A stretch of 64,000 bases of DNA from Flaveria trinervia. Taxonomy: Eukaryota; Streptophyta; Magnoliopsida; Asterales; Asteraceae. The notes beneath the pieces are model-generated. The model saw nothing but the letters and a program-made list of their open reading frames with translations, did no database searches and was not told the DNA's origin. The DNA lies in assembly GCA_025506515.1 (NCBI GenBank), contig JACCIX010000587.1, positions 1 through 64,000 on the forward strand, given 5' to 3'. Shown in pieces: positions 45,644 to 56,838 of the stretch (position 1 is its first letter; the number at the start of each line of letters is the position of its first letter). The translations under genes were made by a program, and so were the position numbers.

Positions 45644-48600
45644 TCAATGTTTAGGAGGTGATTGATGTTGTGATGATTCAGCTAGGTCTTTTGGAGGTAA
45701 TATGAATGCAGCTTTAGTAGGATCCAGGATAGCCTTGATCATGTTCACAAAATCCGTTGCTTCTGACATCCTGTGTCTACTTAGCACATGGATCTTCATT
45801 TTGCTCATGTTGTTGATGGCTTCCATTGGAAACCTTTTTTCAGTGAATTAGGCTCCCAAATGGAGATTGTAGAAAGACCATCTCTATGAATCAGTAAGCT
45901 CCCCCCCATATCCACTTCAAAGTGTTTAACAATATTTCCAAGTTGCAGTGGTGTTTTCTTTTTCTTTCTTTTGTCTCTTTTAGCACTTATTCGATCATAT
46001 GTTAGTTTTAACAACTTGATGCATTTCAGAAAGAAGTGGATGTCTTGTTCACCTAATTTTTTGTTTAATTCCCTGAAGTGCCTGGTATAAATGTAGTGGA
46101 TGTATGATTCATCAAATTGTCTTACTTCATATCCACTGAATAATCTTATGTCAGCTCCCTCCTTTCCTCCCCACTTCATTTCAAAAACCATCTCATAGGT
46201 TTTCTCATCATAGTACATGTTTTAGATGGGAGTGGAGGTATGAGTACCAGACACTACTTTCCTCTTCAATGATTCGGTTGGCTTTACCTTCAACTCAGGG
46301 AATACAATTTCTTCTTCTTGTACATTTTTCTTTTATCAAGAGGATTAACAAATGTTTTATCTTTTCTCAAGCATATTGTCTTTAATGAGTTGAAGTTGTT
46401 TGTTCTTCTGAACATCTTAATTATGTTCTCAAATTCATATCCCCTGAACATAGCTACATGATTGATCAGTTCAAGTTGAGATAGCTCCTTCAAATCATGA
46501 ATCTCAAGGGCATTTACAAGAGCTGAGTACTCTGTAAAGAATAGTACTAGCCCTGAGATTCTCTTCACCATGAACATATTTCATGTACTATCGTACTTCC
46601 AGGCTATTATCTTTTGATCCACCATACCCTTCGGAGTAGACACCCCTCTGATCAGTTCTGCAGTAGTCAGTCCTTCTTGTAGTTTCAACTGAAGTGGTTC
46701 TGCAACCCATTCAGGGTACTTGTGGAGCACTAGGGCAAGTAATTCTTGGTCTTTCTGGTTTTGCATCATGTCTTTAGCTGATACTCTGCTTCTTGGTTTG
46801 GTGCTTGCTAATTCTTCTTCCAGCTTCTTGAGTTTTTCTTTCTTCTCATTAATCAACTGAAGAGTTGTAGCTCTTCAAGAATTTGTCTTCATGTTAGCAA
46901 TCCTTCTTCTCGTGAACCCCTGACTTGAGAGATATTCCTTCATTTCCTTATCATACATATTATAAGGATCAGGAAAGAATGATTCATGGGATGGAGATGA
47001 TTTCTTCATTGAAGACAGCTTGTGTAGGGGACCCCTTCTTGCCAATGGTATTTCATACCCGGTTGATTTCTTCAAAGAGGAATCTTTATGCTTTGGAGTA
47101 TCCTTGGTCATTGCTTTCTCATACTCAGTTTCAATTGTTGGATCAATCAACATTTTTACTTTCTCTTCCTCCTCCTTCATGCTCTCATAAGTCATTCCAA
47201 ACACTTCATCAGGATCATAACCTTGATTGATCAGAAACATAGCTTTAATCATCAGGTCATCAGTTTGTGCTTTGGTTACCATGTCTTCCACTGCCTGTTA
47301 TGCTATAATGGGACTGTCCATAAGAACCTCCTTCTCAACTTCATATCCACCAGCCATTTCACCTTCTTCTAAATCAATTGCACCAGCCAGTTTCTTCAAT
47401 TGGGCTTCTGCCTGCTCATGTTCTTCCAAAAATTCAGCAATTGCTGCTAGACTTCTGGGGTCATCTTTTTGTTTCTTGACTGGTTCTTCTTCAACTATTG
47501 GTCTCTTACCTTTTGCTTTTTCAGCTAAGTATTTCCTCTTTCATGAGTAAGTTTGAAGTTGATGGCTAGAGGTTTTAGCTTGTTCTTCTGGTTCAGCTAC
47601 TTTTTCAGGTGTGCTTGGCTCTTGATCATTCATTTTAATTTTCTCCTCCTCATTTTGATCTATTTCAGTTTCTTCTTTCCTTTCTTTTTCATACTTTTCC
47701 TTGATTTTTTCTTTTTGTTCTTCAGATAAAGAGATAGCAGGGACAATTTGCAAAGTCAAATCTTTTTCCAAAGGCATTAGTGATTTGGGGATAAAAACAA
47801 TAGGCTCTGAATCAGTTCTTTGGTTGTTTTTGACTTCCCAAAAGTCATCATCAATGCTGAATTTTTCAAATGAAAAACTATCCAATGCACTGAAGAGTTC
47901 TTCAAATTCAGCTTTTTAATAGTTAGAGTAATCTGTGTTTCTAGAATACACTACCATATCTAGACTTTGATCTTTAAACTCTGTTTGACTTTCATCACCT
48001 CCTTCTTCTTCATTTTCATACACATAATTGTTATCATCTACATCTTCCTTTTCTTGTTCTTCTTTCTCATCATCATCATCCATTTCATTTCTTTGGATCT
48101 TAATCATCATTTCAAGCTCAAATATCCTTTTGTTCTTGCTATCGATTTCCTTTTCATGTTTGGAGATGATATTAGCTTGTTCTTCTATGATATTTTCTTG
48201 TTCCTCCATTGCTATTGTTTGAATTTCAAATGTATAATGTCTACTGACATCATCTCTAGAATGGTTTAGTGCAGCTTTTAAATACTCAATCTCCTTGTCT
48301 TTTTCTTTTCTTTTAGCTGCATATTTCTTTTTTAGTTCTTTCAATTCACTTTCTTTCTCATCCAGTTCCAATATTTTGTCATTGATGATTCCAGCTCTCC
48401 TGTTTAAGGTTCTTTCCATCCTTTCCACTTTAAATAAGAGCTCAGAGATTAGTTCATCCTTTTGATCAGGCATGTTGATGTTAGATTCAGCATAGCTCTC
48501 TGAAGGAGCAGCCACAGAAGGTTCTTTGATAGCAGGGATTTGATCATGATGATCCTCCTCGTCAGAAGATGATTTGGATGATTTAGATGCACTTGTTGAT

Positions 48601-49673
48601 CCTTTTATTTCATTAGGGTGATCATGGGATGATAGTAAAGGTTGGTAAGGAGAAATAGGTGATTGATGTGATGATATTGTAGATTGATGATCAGGTGATA
48701 TTGGTGTAGATTGAGTGGTTGTTTGTAGTGTTGGTTGTGGTAATGTTTGTGGAGATGGTTGTGGTGAAGGTTGTGGTGTTGTTTGTGGTATTAGTTGTGG
48801 AGATGGTTGTGGTGAAGGTTGTGGAGGTGGTTGAGCTATTGGTTGTGGAGATGGTTGTGGTGAAGGTTGTGGAGGTGGTTGAGCTTGACCTGCTTGATTT
48901 AATTGTTGAAGCATCCAAGGAAGGTGGGGTGAGTGGGAACCACTGTAAAAGTTCCTTGGGTCCTTCTTCATGATGTACTTATAGGATCTTGAATCATAGT
49001 GAGGGATGTTAAGCACATGTCCTTCATTAACAATGTCATGAAATGATTCATTGATTAGACATTGAATGAATCTAGGATACATTAGAAACTTGTATCTTAA
49101 CCCTTCTTGAATGTTAGAGATTAGGCCATTGAACACATATGCAGACATATTAAACCGTCTGTTGGTGCAGAGAGCACATATTGCACAAGATGTGAGGACT
49201 GGAATGTCATTCCATCCTGTTTTTCTTTTTGACAAACAGTGTTGGAACATATGAATTAGGAACCTCCAAGGCAGATCCACTAATCCTTTGACTACCTGTT
49301 TTGCGTCATAACTCCCTTCATAACCAATTTCACTGAAAAATGTGGTTATTTCATCATCATCTAATTCAAGAGGATCATTAGTATTATCACCGAATTATAG
49401 ACATCTTCTTACAGACTCTTCTGTGATCCTTAGAGTGAGCTCATTGTTGATTCTCCCACTTAGTGTTCTCACACCATCATCTTCAACTACCTAAGCTGAT
49501 TCCCAGAAGGACCTGATGGGATTCTCATAGATTGTTGGTCTCACAGTCATGGCATATGCTACCCTTGTTGTAGATAAGAATCTTATGATGTCTCTCAGCC
49601 CTTCTGCTTCTGGGACATCAGGGTTTAAATAACCGCTGACGTTATGGAGCTTGCTCCATGTAAGATTTGCCAT
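45644..49673 (-). pseudogene. Additional ORF (element D), longest version
   Basis: The ATG at 49673 starts MANLTWSKLHNVSGYL; PTIYENPIRSFWESA falls near residue 47-61, then a stop. The middle module and linker are open for 454 codons (49280-47916): FLIHMFQHCLSKRKTGW, TNRRFNMSAYVF, FLMYPRFIQCLI, then a PQPSPQ repeat and Glu-rich coiled-coil stretches. Further blocks follow at 47885-46875. The C-terminal module is DQKIIAWKYDST, FMVKRISGL, then YDEKTYEMVFEMKWGG and a MSKM tail ending at 45644. About 1340 codons if uninterrupted; it has at least seven stops or shifts. Function unknown. Confidence 0.75.
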
Positions 49674-49678
49674 GTAAT

Positions 49679-50079
49679 CTGCACAAGAGACATGTGTGTT
49701 AGTTATTAGTTTTGACTTTAAAATTAACAAGGAAGACTGCTTGTTATTTCTGTTGATCATCTGTAATGGCAAATGGTGAATTTGTCATTTAACAATCATA
49801 GTTTCAATGGTTTAACCATTCAATAGATCATGTGACTTTAATTTGTTACACATTTTTCTTTTTCATTATGCTCTGTTTTTCGCAGTAAACATCATTATCA
49901 AGGTTTTCAATGTCAGTTGAATTCCTATCAATTTGTATGTTTATTAAGGTCGAAAATGTGTATTACATCACATTAGTAAGTTTGATTTTGGTGTTCTTCA
50001 TTATTATCTAGTTCATTGTTTGATTTAGGTTAACAGTCCGAAACTCATGTCTTGGTTTCAAAATTTATTCAAATTATAC
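49679..50079 (-). other. Candidate 5'UTR intron of element D additional ORF
   Basis: The acceptor CATGTCTCTTGTGCAG ends at 49679, five bases before the ATG. The donor AAGGTATAATTT is at about 50072-50082. The interval is AT-rich and non-coding. Consensus only. Confidence 0.45.
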
Positions 50080-51110
50080 CTTATCTTTGAAATAACTGTA
50101 GTTCTAAATCGATGACAAGAATGTTTTGAGAAGAATCACAACAAAATCTTTGAATGTTTATGATGATGATGATGATTGAAGATGGTGTACTGTATATGTG
50201 CGCTCGTCTCACTATAAAGTCTCTCAAATTTGAAAAGTATAAAATGAACCGTTTGAATTCCTTAAATAGTCAAATAATACAATTTGAAAAATTTTATAAG
50301 TTTAAAAGCAGATACAGTCACCACTATAGCAAATGCTGAAAGTTAATTTGTTTGATTTTTGGTCATCTGTATTTGTTGACTATAGCAAATGCGGAAGGCT
50401 AATTTGTTTAATTTTTCATCATCCGCATTTGTTGACTGTAGCAAATGCGGAAGGCTAATCAGTTTGACTTTTGGTCATTCGCATTTGTAGACTACAGAAA
50501 AAACGCGGAAGACAAACTTTTGACATTGGCAGTCCGCATTTGACTACTTTTGGTCATCCGCATTTGTTACTGTAGCAGACGCGGAGGATAAATTTTTAAC
50601 TGATTGTCCGCATTCCACTACTGTTGCAAATGCGAAAGTTTTGTTTCTTAATTTTTATTCTATCCGTAGTTGTGTACTGTTGCAAATGCGGAAGTTAAAC
50701 ATGAAATCATTGGCTGTCCACATTTGTGATGTAGTAAATGCGGAAGAATAACATTGCACTTTAGCACTGTAACAAATGCGGTTGAGTTGCTTGTTTTCCC
50801 CTATCCGTTTTTGTACACGGTAGCAAATGCAATAGAACAAAATGAATCAGCATTTGTGCAAGTATATCAAAGGCGGTTCACAAGTCAACACAGCACTGTA
50901 GCAAATGCGATAGAGACGTGTTCATACGCATTTGTTAACTATATCGAATACGGTAGAGTAAATTCCACATTTACTTCACACACTAATATGGTAGAGTAAA
51001 ATCATTGTCCGCATTAGTTGCGCTTAAAAAAAATATTGTTACCCGCATTAGTTACATGCATGGGTTACCTTCACCCGCATTAACTAATGCACTTACCTGC
51101 ATTAGCTTTT
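50080..51110 (-). promoter_or_regulatory. GCGGAAG/CCGCATTTG motif tract upstream of element D additional ORF
   Basis: From 50330 to 51110 the words CATCCGCATTTG, TAGCAAATGCGGAAG and CCGCATTAG recur every 30-60 bp, the same words as in the LTR U3 array. A weak TATA-like CTATTTAAGG lies between the tract and the predicted intron (about 50260). No coding sequence. Confidence 0.58.
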
Positions 51111-52412
51111 GAACTTAAACAAAAGTTAATGTGATTGAATTGATTATTCATCTTATGAAGAGGTGTCCTTGATTGATTTTTCTTATGAAGTTGGCTGTTG
51201 AAGTTGTCAATTCTTGCTTGGATTGACTTGTATGTCATAATTAATACAAGTTTCCCAATTTTGATAGATCTTGGCTTATCATGCTTCAAAGAATCTGCAT
51301 AAGCTGAGATATAATGGTATAACTTATTGCAACAACACCAACTAAAATTCTTTTTGTTTTTTTTCAAGATTAACTTAATAAACAAAAATTTAGACTTAAT
51401 CAAAAATTTTAAATTACTCCCCCTAAAGTTTATGTCCACATTTGGAGAGAAACTTTAAAGATTTAAAAATTTTGGAATATTATTTTGATTAATATTAATA
51501 ATGAATAGAAAGATCTCTTTGTTGGGATCATATCAGTCTTACATTACACACGTGCATCCTTTATGATTAAATGGACATGATTATGAACTTGAAGATTGAA
51601 GGTATGTTTGTCCTCTTAAACCCATACCTAGTTGATATTTTGATGCAAATGACTTTTATCATGTTTTGGTTGATTTATTATTCAATGTGTACCTCACACA
51701 CATAAGCATGAAATGATCAACCCTTCTTATACAATGCATGGTAGAACTTTTTCACAACTTTTCTTACCAGGTTACTTAAGTCATGAAATCTTATTTTCAC
51801 TGATCCTCATTGGGATTCTTTTAATTTAATCCTTTTCATGTTGATCCACATTGGGATTCTTTTCACTTCACTTTGGAAGGTGATCCATTTTGGGATTCTT
51901 TTGTTCATTCACTTGGAATGTATTAATTTGTTGATTCATCCAATTTTTTGGATGTGTTCCATATGGGGAATCTTTTGGTTCATGATATCTGCACTATGTG
52001 CAAGTTTCATTAGGTCTTTGCTTAGCAAAACAAAGATGAAACATGATGTGGTGAAAGAGATACATAAAGTATCATTACCTGGTGTGTTTAGGATACTACA
52101 CACACATGCATTCAGATAAGCCAATACATACCTATACTTTGTGATGAGTGTTTCACAATTGAATATGTCTTTAATTCATCACTGCATGTATCTTTTTTTC
52201 CAAGTTGAGCATACCAACATATCTGGTAAGTCATTTCAGTCTTTTACATTTTGAAATTAAGCACAGTGAATGATATAACGACTGTAATTATATAATTTCC
52301 CATAGAATTCTTTTCTTCATTAAACTTGATTTATTTTTTTGTGTTTTTTTTATGTTTTAAATTGTTTTTGATGTTTTTCATAGTTTTTACTCAAGGTTAA
52401 TCATGCCAATTG
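51111..52412 (-). other. Post-pol spacer of element D with internal polypurine tract
   Basis: A second polypurine tract (minus strand AACTTTAGGGGGAGTAATT) is at 51412-51431. Three copies of TGATCC(T/A)CATTGGGATTCTTTT-like words occur at 51801-51822, 51842-51863 and 51881-51902. Otherwise it is AT-rich and non-coding. Confidence 0.6.
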
Positions 52413-53921
52413 CTAAACTAGAAATTCAAACCTACTAGGTTCAAATACCTTGGTAAACAAATTAGCTAATTGATTTTCAGTTGGTACTTGAATCAATTTG
52501 ATTAAACCCTTTTCAGTACAGTCTCTCAAAAAATGATATCTAATCTCAATATGTTTTGTTTTTGAGTGTTGAACTAGATTATTAGTTATAAAGACATCGG
52601 CTGTGTTGTCAATAGAAATTGGTGTATGCAAGAAGTTAAAACCATAATCAAGCATCCGGTTTTGAATCCAGAGAACTTGAGAGCAACATGCTGATGTAGA
52701 AATATACTAAGCTTCTACTATGGACACAGGCACATTTGTCTGCTTCTTGCATTGTCAGGATACTAGTCTAGGACCAAGAAATTGACAACCGCCAGAAGTG
52801 GATTTTCTGTTGAAGTTGCATCCTCCATAATCACTGTCTGTGTAGGAATAGAGATTAAATTCTCCTTCCTTTGGATACCATAATCCAAGAGCTGGCTTGC
52901 CCTTCAGATATCTGAATATCCTCTTGACTGCGTTCACATGTGATTCTTTTGGATTAGCTTGATATCTGGCACACACACAAACACCAAACATAATGTCAGG
53001 CCTACTGGCTGTTAGATACATAAGTGAACCTATCTTTGATCGATAGTGAGTCTGATCCACTGATTTGCCTTCAGGGTCAGGTCCAATCTTCACTTTAGTA
53101 TCAACAGGAGTTCTGATAGACTGACAATCAGCAAAGTGGAATTTCTTCAACATTGTTTTCACATATTTTGATTGGTTGATGAAGATTCCATCTGCTGTTT
53201 GTTGGACTTGCACCCCTAGAAAGAAGGTGAGTTCCCCCATAGCACTCATTTGGAACTTTGAATGCATAAGCTTTTCAAATTCTTTGCAGAGTTCTTTGTT
53301 TGTCGAGCCAAATATAATGTCATCCACGTAGATTTGGACTAACAGCATGTCTTTTCCTTTTATTCTTCTGAAGAGAGTCTTATAAATCTTTCCTCTTTCA
53401 TACCCATGTTCAAGAAGAAAGGATGATAGAGTCTCATACCACTTTCTTGGTGCTTGATGAAGACCATACAGAGCTTTGTCAAGCTTATAAACTCTGTGAG
53501 GGAAATCTTGATCTTCAAAGCTAGGTGGTTGACTCACATAGACTTCTTCAGCAATCTTTCCATATAGGAAGGCACACTTTACATCCATTTGAGAAACAAT
53601 AAATTTCATGGACGCAGAATATGCAAGAAAGATTCTGATTGCTTCTAGTCTGGCAACAAGAGCAAACACTTCGTCGTAGTCGATTCCTTCTTCCTGAGTG
53701 TATCCCTGTGCCACTAGTCTTGCTTTATTTCTGATGACTATCCCTCTATCATCAGTCTTGTTCCTATACAGCCATCTGGTACCCATAGGGTATTGTCCTT
53801 CGGGAAGATCTACCAGCTGCCAAACTTCTTGCTTCTTGAATTGGAGCAATTCTTCGTGCATTGCTTCAATCCAACTATGTCTTGAAGTGCCTCTTTGATG
53901 TTTTTGGGTACTTTTTGACAT
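52413..53921 (-). pseudogene. Reverse transcriptase and RNase H (element D pol)
   Basis: The RT frame is open for 388 codons (53921-52755): [34 protein letters not shown] (intact box), [19 protein letters not shown] and the RNase H start. RNase H is then broken near 52750, and the last part 52655-52413 ends NLFTKVFEPSRFEFLV. This is the best preserved pol segment in the window. Confidence 0.92.
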
Positions 53922-54083
53922 AGAAAGTAGGAGAACAAACAGATTTTTGCAATACTGGACTTGCTTCTTGTCACCCTCTCATTAAGATCACCAATAATGG
54001 TTTCAACTGGATGATTCTTGTGTATTCTTATGGTTGGAATGGTGTCACTGTTGGATTCTTTATGCCCAAGACACATAGAATAT

Positions 54084-54963
54084 TGATGTGGTTAGTACAT
54101 ATTGATCCAAGTTGGGTCATACCGAATAACAAGCTTGCAAACACTAATATATAAATATTTGATTAATGATTTGATCATGCAATTGAATAAATACACCAAT
54201 TTAGAAAATGGGTTTCTAAATAAATTGCATATGAGATGAAACAACTTATAAGGATACTTTGTTTATGGACATTATTTGTACTGTTATTTAAGTTGGTTAA
54301 ATAACATCAAATAATAATAATAGTTTGTGTAAGTTATATAATTAAGAGGTTAATTATATAACTTATATGTATGATTAATAAAAAAACATTAGTGAATGTT
54401 TTGGGGGGAAAACCCTAATTTATTTCAAGATTCGGCCGCCCCTTAGAGGGGTCAAAGGCCACTTGTTTTAGTTGGTTGTTTTTCTTGAAACTACACACAC
54501 TCCATCCTTCACTCTCTCTCTTACATGCAAGCACCCAAGAAGCTCTCATCTCTTCCCTATTTTTGAAGAACATTCAGCTGAAAAGTGGTTTTTCAGCAGC
54601 TCTCTTACGGTTTGGTGTAAAAATACCTAGCAACTAAGTGTCTTGCTTGAGGCTTGTGGGTATACTAGCTTGAGAACACCTCTCTTTGGTGCATTGGCCA
54701 TTCAAGAAGCTCCCTTTTATCATCCATACTCGTTTTTCTACAGCTCTACAAAAGGTAGTATGTATCTTTTGTTTTTGGTTGTTTATTCTTCTTGATAGCT
54801 AGCTCACACACATATAAATGATCATTATGTTCTTGGGTTTGTTGTTGACATTATATGAACCCGAAATTTCAGATTACAAATGATTATATTAAGGATATAT
54901 TCCGCTGCGTTTTCTAGTTTAAAAGGTTAAAGTAATAGGATATGGTTCAAAACAAACCCAACA
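54084..54963 (+). repeat. Solo-LTR-like insertion in element D pol (about 0.9 kb)
   Basis: It is non-coding DNA splitting the integrase-RT linker of element D. It begins near TGATGTGG and ends AAACCCAACA. It contains a CT-rich leader-like stretch (about 54490-54560) and general LTR-like composition, with no internal domain. I cannot find a target-site duplication, so boundaries and orientation are tentative. Confidence 0.5.
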
Positions 54964-54977
54964 GTCACCAGCAATAG

Positions 54978-56420
54978 TTACATCAAGATGGAGACATTCA
55001 GTTCATTATGGTCAGAGGCACATTCATCTTGTATTGTTGTTGACTTATGAAGATTGTGAACTTCTGTTTCAGTAACTGCTACATCTTCAGCAGCACTGAA
55101 GTTGCTTGCATCATTTGATGTACCTTGTGTTTCTACTGGATGAGAAGCCTGTTTTTGATTTCTGATCTCATTCGACAAGTCATCTGAGTGAGATGGTACC
55201 AGGTTGGGACCTTCTTCAGTAGAAACACTAAGGCTTTGAGACAGTTGTCTTATGGGATCAGCTTGAAGAGGAACATCATCATCATATGTTCATCAGATGT
55301 AGGTGGAATCAATGGATAATTATCTCTTCTTTCTACAATTGATGAAGTATCACCTGAATGTATATTTTCTGCATCAGACAAGTGAAATGGTCAAATGATT
55401 TTGTAAAAGTGTCAATATCAAGTAACCAATCAGGACCATTTGTAGATTTGGGGAACGAATGTTCTTTGAATTGAACATTTGTAGATTCATCAATAATGTT
55501 CAGTCTAGGATTGAACACTCTATAAGCCATTGAGACAGAAGAATAACCTACAAAAAATCATTCATCAGACTTGGATGAAAATTTTCCCAAATGATCACGG
55601 GTGTTTCATTTTGAGACTGGACAACCAAATGATTTGAGGAATCCAATAAATGGTTTCTTATGAAAGGTCAGTTCATAAGGTGTCATGTTACTTTCTTTAA
55701 CAATCAGAATTCGATTTTGCACAAAACATGATGTGTTAACTGCTTCTGTCCAGAAGGTGATTGGCAGTTTAGCATCGGCTAGCATCGTTCTTGCTACTTC
55801 AATCAGTGTTCTATTTTGCCTTTCAGCTACTCCATTTTGTTGAGGAGTTCTAGCTGCACTGAATTGATGAACAATGCCTTTGGTTGCACAAAAGGAACTC
55901 ATATTTTCATTTTTGAACTCTGTACCATTATCACTTCTTATTATATTGACCTTAAGATCAAGTTGATTTTCAATTTTAGTGATAAATTCTTGAATGATTT
56001 GTGATGCTTCGTTTTTATGAAGTAGGGAGAACACCCATGTGAATCGAGAGAAGTCATCAATGATCACTAAACAATACTGTTTCTTTCCCATACTCATTAC
56101 ATGAGTTGGTCCAAAAAGATCCATGTGAAGTGACTTCAATGGAGTATTGTTAGTGTTCACCAGCTTGGTTTTGTGAGATGATTTGTTTTGTTTTCCTTTG
56201 AGGCACGCTGAACATTATCAATAAAATTGAATTCTTTTTAGGAATACCAATGACATGGTTTCCTTTGACTAACTTGTTCATTTTTAAAGTTAGTGTGCCC
56301 TAAGGGTCTATGAAAAAGCTATGACTCATCAAATGATGCTTTAGACAAAAGACATGATTCTTCCTTAGGTGATACAGAACATAGGTTTAAGACATATGTA
56401 TTATTCTTCCTCTGAGTCTT
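54978..56420 (-). pseudogene. Integrase and linker (element D pol)
   Basis: The core 56160-55606 is open for 184 codons: HMDLFGPTHVMSM, IIRSDNGTEFKNEN and NGVAERQNRTLIEVAR, all three catalytic residues present. The zinc region (about 56220-56350) is decayed. After 55606 comes the MAYRVFNPRLNIIDESTNV segment, then the linker, which is split by the solo-LTR-like insertion. Confidence 0.88.
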
Positions 56421-56822
56421 TAAGACAACCCATTCTTCAGGGATCTAAAATCCAGGTTTCAGAATGTAGCAGTGAGTGTCTGTAAAGTGAGTGGAATATT
56501 TTTTGTCGCAGATCTGAGACACGCTTAGCAGATTGAAATTCAGTTCTTCACAGTAATTCACTCTGTCAAAGTTCAGCATCCCATTTGTCACAGATCATTC
56601 TCCTGTAATTCTACCACCTTCTGAATCTCCACCGAATGCCACAGTAGTTCCTTGTATGTACTTGAAATCATGAAGGAAGGAACGATCTCTAGTCATGTGT
56701 TGGGAGCATCCACTTTTGACGTACCATAGGCTATTAGACCTATGTGGATGAACTAACAAGCAACAAGAACTAATTAGAATAAGGAACCCAAGCCATGATG
56801 GTCTTGGGTTTCCCGTTCCCAT
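56421..56822 (-). pseudogene. Aspartic protease (element D pol), catalytic Asp lost
   Basis: The active-site motif reads LWYVKSGCSQHMT: the catalytic Asp of DSG is Lys (56709-56717 encode KSG). The following block, with GGDSEGGRITGE, is normal for the family. The change would inactivate the protease. Confidence 0.88.
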
Positions 56823-56838
56823 TCATGATAGTCACCTC

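Noticed and set aside
48719..48973. Plus-strand ORF rich in Val/Glu (VVVEMVVVKVVE)
   Set aside because: It is the antisense shadow of the PQPSPQ-coding repeat in the element D additional ORF.
54960..55330. Possible host gene fragment between the two halves of element D pol
   Set aside because: The reading is the polar integrase-RT linker of copia pol, and the flanking segments continue the same pol.
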